Shown here one piece after another: positions 7,529-10,720 of a stretch of DNA of 10,720 nucleotides (position 1 is its first letter; every line of letters starts with the position of its first letter). Made by a program: the position numbers and the translations under genes. Source of the DNA: Planctomycetota bacterium (lineage in GTDB: Bacteria; Planctomycetota; Phycisphaerae; WQYP01); NCBI GenBank assembly GCA_021816165.1, contig JAKAYZ010000019.1, positions 1-10,720 on the forward strand. The letters are read 5' to 3'. Below the pieces are notes generated by a model. The model searched no databases, had not been told where the DNA came from, and saw nothing but the letters and a program-made list of their open reading frames with translations.

Positions 7529-7663
7529 GCATCGCGGATCCATGAGGACTCGAGCGGCCGCGGCGTTGACGGGCTTTACCGTCTTTTTCATGGGGCTTGC
7601 TTGCCTCCCGTGCCGGGTCCGGCAGGTGGCCGCTTACCCCCGAAGCACGTCGTTATCGCGCGT

Positions 7664-7693
7664 TTCGCCATCGGACGACAGGCGTGTTACAAT
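7664..7693 (+). promoter_or_regulatory. Extended -10 promoter for the ATPase/DUF4276 cassette
   Basis: TACAAT at 7688-7693 is a five-of-six match to the -10 box and is preceded by TGT (7685-7687), giving an extended -10 (TGn). The -35 region 18 bases upstream (TTCGCC, 7664-7669) is weak, as is common with extended -10 promoters. Transcription would start near 7700, about 20 bases before the ATG at 7720. No other gene lies in the 268 bases from 7452 to 7719. The remainder holds a terminator-like hairpin and a cluster of BamHI, XhoI and NotI recognition sequences (7536-7561). Confidence 0.45.
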
Positions 7694-7719
7694 CTGTTTG
7701 GAGAAAATCTGGTGCAATT

Positions 7720-8883
7720 ATGATTACGAGACTGCGAATCCGAAATTTCAAGAGCTTGCTGGACACCGAGGTGGTCCTGTCGCCATTGACGGTACTGATA
7801 GGCCGCAGCGGAACCGGCAAGACCAATTTTGCGCAGGCGCTAGCCTGCCTGCAGGGCGTTTTGTCCGCCGCAGGGCCACATCCATATATGCAATTGATGA
7901 ACCAACTTGGTACATGGGAGACGCTAGGCCCTGCCGGCTTGGACGAATTCACCTCTTCTTGGGAGGTCGAGTTCAACGTGGATGGCGTGATTGGTGATTA
8001 CCTTTATGTCCTTGAGCTTCGCGGCCAGCGCGGTGTGCAACCCCACTCGGTTCCGGTCAGACGAGAGTTTCTCTCGCTAGCCGGCACGGTGCTGTTTGAG
8101 CGAGTGGATGGCAACTGGGTGGTCGAACCGGCACTGAAGGTTGAGACAAAGCAATCCGCGATGCTGGGGTGGTTGACCGGGATTCCGGAGGTCAATATAG
8201 CCTACCTCACGCTCACCCGGGGAATCAGCGGCTACGAGTTTCCGGCGGGTGTTTTGGCGAATTCCAATGTCGGAAAAACCCCCGACCACGGTTTCGAACT
8301 TGGCAAAGAAGGCAGTAATTATTTCACGGTGATCGATGGAATCTTAGGTAATTTGCAGTCGCTGAATAATTGGCAGCAAATTGAGGCGGCCATCAAGAAA
8401 CTTTCAAGTTCAGTCGAGGCCGTCACAACCTCGCCCTTCCAGAATGAGCGAGTAATGGTTTCCTACCGGTTTGGTGGTAAGCTCGTTGCCCTGCCGTTGT
8501 CGCGGCAGTCGGGTGGCTTCAGACGCTTCCTGGCGCATCTGCTGGCTATTTACCAGCAGCCTCCCAAGCAGGTGGTCCTGTTCGAGGAACCGGAGAACGG
8601 CATATTTCCAGGTGCGCTGACAATGCTGGGGGACGTAATGCGTGCGGCAAATGAAAAGCTCCGCACACAGTTTATTCTAACCACGCACAGCCCTCAGTTG
8701 TTGGACGCTTTCAACGCGGAATCCATACGGGTCGTGGATATATCTGATCGGGGGACAAAAATTGGCCCATTGGCAGAAGGCCAGCGAAGCGCGATAGAAG
8801 AAAGCCTGTTGAGCCCGTCGGAATTGCTCACCGTCGCACAGCCCGAAATGGCGGGGGAAGCTTCCGGGATGGGTGGGGTGTAG
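7720..8883 (+). CDS. AAA family ATPase (OLD/RecF-like, AAA_21 type), cassette gene 1
   Basis: This 387-residue ABC/SMC-type ATPase is of the kind found in OLD-family and other anti-phage systems. It starts MITRLRIRNFKSLLDTEVVL, the typical 'I..fkSl.d.e' strand, followed by Walker A GRSGTGKT (28-35). A long middle insert (about 45-255) has little recognisable similarity to anything. The ABC-like signature region SRQSGGFRRFLAHLL follows (261-275), then Walker B VVLFEEPENGIFPG (285-298) with the EEPE acidic pair, and a TTHSPQLLD switch/H-loop (321-329) with His323. No TOPRIM domain is fused at the C-terminus; a TOPRIM-like protein is encoded by the next gene instead. The ATG at 7720 fits the family N-terminus; the open frame runs 41 codons further up without similarity. 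GGAG (7700-7703) is rather far from the ATG. It is likely an ATP-driven sensor or scaffold controlling the partner protein. Confidence 0.9.
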   Translation: MITRLRIRNFKSLLDTEVVLSPLTVLIGRSGTGKTNFAQALACLQGVLSAAGPHPYMQLMNQLGTWETLGPAGLDEFTSSWEVEFNVDGVIGDYLYVLELRGQRGVQPHSVPVRREFLSLAGTVLFERVDGNWVVEPALKVETKQSAMLGWLTGIPEVNIAYLTLTRGISGYEFPAGVLANSNVGKTPDHGFELGKEGSNYFTVIDGILGNLQSLNNWQQIEAAIKKLSSSVEAVTTSPFQNERVMVSYRFGGKLVALPLSRQSGGFRRFLAHLLAIYQQPPKQVVLFEEPENGIFPGALTMLGDVMRAANEKLRTQFILTTHSPQLLDAFNAESIRVVDISDRGTKIGPLAEGQRSAIEESLLSPSELLTVAQPEMAGEASGMGGV

Positions 8884-8887
8884 AACG

Positions 8888-9547
8888 GTGCCGGGATTTA
8901 ACAAGATTGTACCATTCGTCGAAGGACAAGGGGATATCCAAGCCGTCCCGATTCTCGCAAGGCGAGTTCTGGCCGCCACCGCCACGGAGAAATTTGGTTC
9001 CAGTTCGGTACATTTTCTCGACGCATGGCGCGTTGGTCATCTGCACAAGCTGCTTGCATCCGACGGGGCGGAGTGGTTCCGCCTCCTCAATGCAGCCGCG
9101 CGGACGGGGGCTTCGGGAGTATTGCTGGTGCTCGATGGGGATCGACTGGCAGAGAAATGCCCGGGTGAGGTCGCCCGGTCATTAGCCGCGTCCGCGAAGA
9201 GTTGCGGCGCGGGTGCGAAGTTCTCCCTTAGCGTTGTCTTCGCAATGCAGGAAATTGAATCATGGTATATTCCGGATGCGCAGGCGCTGATTGAACGAGC
9301 CAGCCCGCACGCAAAGATTTCCTTACCCAAGGGGAATCTCGAAACGGGTGTCCGCGATGCAAAGGGATGGCTGTCTAAAAACATGGTGGGCGGCTACAAG
9401 CCGACTATCCACCAATCTGAATTTGCCAGATCGTTGGACATCCAAAAGGTGCGTTCGCAGAATCTGCGTTCGTTCCGACGATTTGAACATGCGGTAACGG
9501 AGTTGATTGACGCGCTAATCTCTGGTGTCCACATTGCGACACCTTAA
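8888..9547 (+). CDS. DUF4276 family protein with TOPRIM-like motifs, cassette gene 2
   Basis: This 219-residue protein matches the DUF4276 pattern (PF14103): an N-terminal strand with FVEGQGD (10-16; Glu12, Asp16), a central LLVLDGD strand (79-85; Asp83, Asp85), MQEIESWYI (120-128; Glu122, Glu124), and a C-terminal block with YKPTIHQSEFA (170-180) and NLRSFRRFEHAV (192-203). The order Glu, then DxD, resembles a TOPRIM metal-binding core like that of OLD nucleases, so a nuclease role is a reasonable inference but unproven. The frame is open from a GTG at 8873, which would overlap the ATPase stop. I prefer the GTG at 8888, four bases after that stop with GGGG upstream, because it puts the VEG strand near the N-terminus as is usual in the family. 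The tight coupling to the ATPase gene implies the two products act together, probably as an effector and its regulator. Confidence 0.87.
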   Translation: MPGFNKIVPFVEGQGDIQAVPILARRVLAATATEKFGSSSVHFLDAWRVGHLHKLLASDGAEWFRLLNAAARTGASGVLLVLDGDRLAEKCPGEVARSLAASAKSCGAGAKFSLSVVFAMQEIESWYIPDAQALIERASPHAKISLPKGNLETGVRDAKGWLSKNMVGGYKPTIHQSEFARSLDIQKVRSQNLRSFRRFEHAVTELIDALISGVHIATP

Positions 9548-9560
9548 TTGGAAAAAGCCT

Positions 9561-10334
9561 TTACCGCTTATATGCGATGAGAAACAACCGGCGGAAAGCA
9601 AAGAGAACGCGACCGTCTCGTTGCGGTGGGTAAGCGGTTGTGACCAAATTCCGGTAGGCGGTGATAAATGCTTCACGGTCTGCCGGCGGCAGCGCGTCAA
9701 GATATGGCCGCAGGCCGGTTCCTTTGTACCATTCCACAATATCCGAGGCGCTGTTGAGAATATGGATATACTGACTTGTCCATAAATCAAGCCTGGTGCT
9801 TTGAGTTGAGAGTAAATCGTAATAAAACTCAAGTTCATGGCAATACCACCGGCGCACCGGAACTGGAAATTTATCGCGCCATGGCCCACTGGCCGCCAGT
9901 TCGCTTATCAGTGTGTGGGCGGCGGCGCTGTGATCATTTGGCGGCATTTGCACCGCCAAAGCGCCGGCGGGGTTGAGCATGTTCATTAGCCGCGGCAGCA
10001 ATGCGGCGTGATTATCCACCCACTGCAGCGCGGCATTGGAAAAAATCAGATCAAGGCGGTGCGGCGATTGCCATGTTGAAATATCCGCCTCAATCCAATG
10101 CTGGTGCGGATAGCTTCGGCGGGCTGTTGCGATCATGTCCGCTGAACTGTCCATTCCGGTAATGTGCGCCTGTGGCCAGCGTCGTACCAGCATGGCCGTG
10201 CTGTTGCCCGGACCGCAGCCCATATCGACGATCACGCCCGGGGATTCCAGGCTGATGCGTTGGATAAGCTCCGCGCACGGTCGCGCCCGTTCTTCGGCGA
10301 ACTTCAAATATTGTTGAGCATCCCAGGAAGCCAT
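9561..10334 (-). CDS. tam: trans-Aconitate 2-methyltransferase
   Basis: This 257-residue cytoplasmic class I methyltransferase uses S-adenosylmethionine to form the monomethyl ester of trans-aconitate, the by-product of cis-aconitate that inhibits aconitase. It resembles E. coli Tam along its whole length: the start MASWDAQQYLKF with the ER.RP helix, SAM motif I VDMGCGPGNSTAML (36-49), GMDSSADMI (59-67), EADISTWQ (82-89), LDLIFSNAALQW (94-105) and LNPAGALAVQMP (120-131). The C-terminal lid has WYKGTGLRPYLDAL and the terminal AFRRLFLIAYKR. No catalytic landmark is missing that I can see. The gene converges with the DUF4276 gene, with 13 bases between stops. No Shine-Dalgarno sequence precedes the ATG, and the promoter lies almost on top of it. 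A related small-molecule methyltransferase is possible, but the match to Tam is strong. Confidence 0.92.
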   Translation of the reverse strand: MASWDAQQYLKFAEERARPCAELIQRISLESPGVIVDMGCGPGNSTAMLVRRWPQAHITGMDSSADMIATARRSYPHQHWIEADISTWQSPHRLDLIFSNAALQWVDNHAALLPRLMNMLNPAGALAVQMPPNDHSAAAHTLISELAASGPWRDKFPVPVRRWYCHELEFYYDLLSTQSTRLDLWTSQYIHILNSASDIVEWYKGTGLRPYLDALPPADREAFITAYRNLVTTAYPPQRDGRVLFAFRRLFLIAYKR

Positions 10335-10342
10335 GATCAGAT

Positions 10343-10370
10343 ATTATCAAATGGCGTGCCGCGCGGTCAA
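10343..10370 (-). promoter_or_regulatory. tam promoter, probably giving a leaderless mRNA
   Basis: On the minus strand, TTGACC (10365-10370) and GATAAT (10343-10348) each match the sigma-70-type consensus at five of six bases, with a 16-base spacer. Only 8 bases separate the -10 box from the tam ATG (10332-10334), so transcription should begin at or within a few bases of the start codon. There is no purine-rich ribosome site in that gap. Confidence 0.6.
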
Positions 10371-10374
10371 TGCC

Positions 10375-10384
10375 GTTATATAAC
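10375..10384. promoter_or_regulatory. Palindrome GTTATATAAC upstream of tam -35
   Basis: This is a perfect 10-bp palindrome starting 4 bases upstream of the tam -35 box, in the divergent tam/comM-like intergenic region. It could be an AT-rich operator half or a chance sequence. Confidence 0.25.
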
Positions 10385-10409
10385 ACCTGCGGCCATCCAA
10401 ATCACCGAT

Positions 10410-10423
10410 TTCACCGCGGTGAA
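10410..10423. promoter_or_regulatory. Perfect 14-bp palindrome TTCACCGCGGTGAA (candidate operator)
   Basis: The sequence is its own reverse complement over 14 bases and lies in the 189-base region shared by tam (minus) and the YifB/ComM gene (plus), 40 bases upstream of the tam -35. The uninterrupted symmetry and position suit a dimeric repressor or activator site. No regulator gene is adjacent. Confidence 0.35.
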
Positions 10424-10466
10424 GTGCCGATAACCGGAAAAACAGAATTTCATCCGGCCCGGACGC

Positions 10467-10495
10467 TTGGCAATTTGGCCCGGCCCCCGTACCTT
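10467..10495 (+). promoter_or_regulatory. Weak candidate promoter for the YifB/ComM-like gene
   Basis: TTGGCA (10467-10472) matches the -35 consensus at five of six bases and is followed after 17 bases by TACCTT (10490-10495), only three of six for -10. The position, about 28 bases before the ATG, is right, but the -10 box is poor. Confidence 0.25.
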
Positions 10496-10523
10496 ACCGT
10501 TCGTTCGTAACGGGAGAAATCGG

Positions 10524-10720
10524 ATGTTGGCGAAAGTTCATAGTTTCGTGCTGCAGGGAATTGAAGCCGTCAAATGTGAAGTCGAAGTAAATATCGCCGC
10601 CAAGGAATATGGCGAACCGTTGCTCGTGGGGCTTCCAGATAACGCGGTGAAAGAAGCGCTGGATCGCATTCACACCGCGATGATTAACAGCGGATTTCGT
10701 TTTCCCGATACGCAACTGCT
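10524..10720 (+). CDS. YifB/ComM family magnesium-chelatase-like ATPase, N-terminal fragment (3' end outside the window)
   Basis: Only the first 65 codons are in the window. They read MLAKVHSFVLQGIEAVKCEV and continue with EVNIA and LLVGLPDNAVKEALDRIHTAMINSGFRFP, which is the N-terminal ChlI-like fold (S5-domain-2 type) of the YifB/ComM family. That domain normally precedes an AAA+ core in a protein of about 500 residues. ComM is a hexameric helicase that promotes branch migration during natural transformation; family members are widespread even in species not known to be competent, so the role here is inferred. The ATG has a good ribosome site, GGGAG (10512-10516), at 7-base spacing. The gene is divergent from tam. 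The Walker motifs would lie beyond the window edge. Confidence 0.9.
   Translation, partial: MLAKVHSFVLQGIEAVKCEVEVNIAAKEYGEPLLVGLPDNAVKEALDRIHTAMINSGFRFPDTQL

Noticed and set aside
7500..7997. 165-codon plus-strand frame with a hydrophobic start (MRTRAAAALTGFTVFFMGLA, from 7542) that looks like a signal peptide
   Set aside because: After the hydrophobic stretch it reads through the well-supported ATPase gene in another frame, with no family similarity. The resemblance is likely chance.
7452..9560. Mobile-element boundaries (direct or inverted repeats) around the ATPase/DUF4276 cassette
   Set aside because: No matching repeats, integrase, transposase or tRNA att-like sequence could be found by eye at either edge.

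Overview
The window is a bacterial chromosomal segment of fairly high GC with tightly packed genes on both strands. The gene set suggests a free-living Gram-negative bacterium: a PurL-type FGAM synthase of the kind with a GKDSLSNE motif, a DUF1328 small membrane protein, a YbjQ-family protein, a Gfo/Idh/MocA oxidoreductase divergent from an amidohydrolase-2 protein, paired M16 peptidases, Tam and a YifB/ComM protein. I lean towards Planctomycetota (perhaps Phycisphaerae-like) from the PurL type and the Gfo/Idh and amidohydrolase mix. This is an inference from remembered family distributions, not a demonstrated placement. I saw no rRNA, tRNA, CRISPR array, transposase or integrase.

Layout, left to right. 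Positions 2-1192 (+) hold the C-terminal part of purL, cut by the window edge. A gene-poor stretch follows (1193-1684), then a 56-residue DUF1328 membrane protein (1685-1855, +) with a possible terminator hairpin behind it. On the minus strand come a YbjQ/UPF0145 protein (2133-2453) and an amidohydrolase-2 protein (2597-3511). A 135-base divergent intergenic region separates the latter from a plus-strand run: a Gfo/Idh/MocA oxidoreductase (3647-4816) and two M16 peptidase-family genes (4879-6150 and 6228-7451). The two M16 proteins have complementary half-sites. The first lacks the zinc motif but keeps the Arg/Tyr pair; the second has HFLEH but lacks the Arg/Tyr pair. They therefore look like the subunits of one heterodimeric protease.

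A 268-base non-coding stretch (7452-7719) carries a terminator-like hairpin and an extended -10 promoter. It leads into a compact two-gene cassette: an OLD/RecF-like AAA ATPase (7720-8883) and a DUF4276 protein with TOPRIM-like acidic motifs (8888-9547). This split ATPase + TOPRIM-like arrangement is the best candidate in the window for a poorly described system, most plausibly anti-phage defence. The cassette ends only 13 bases from the convergent tam gene (9561-10334, -), which encodes trans-aconitate 2-methyltransferase. The tam promoter lies so close to its ATG that the mRNA is probably leaderless. The window closes with the first 65 codons of a YifB/ComM-type ATPase (10524 onward, +), divergent from tam across a region with two perfect palindromes.

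Two other features stand out. The amidohydrolase appears to have lost two of its usual metal-binding histidines. A strong hairpin sits between the two M16 genes.
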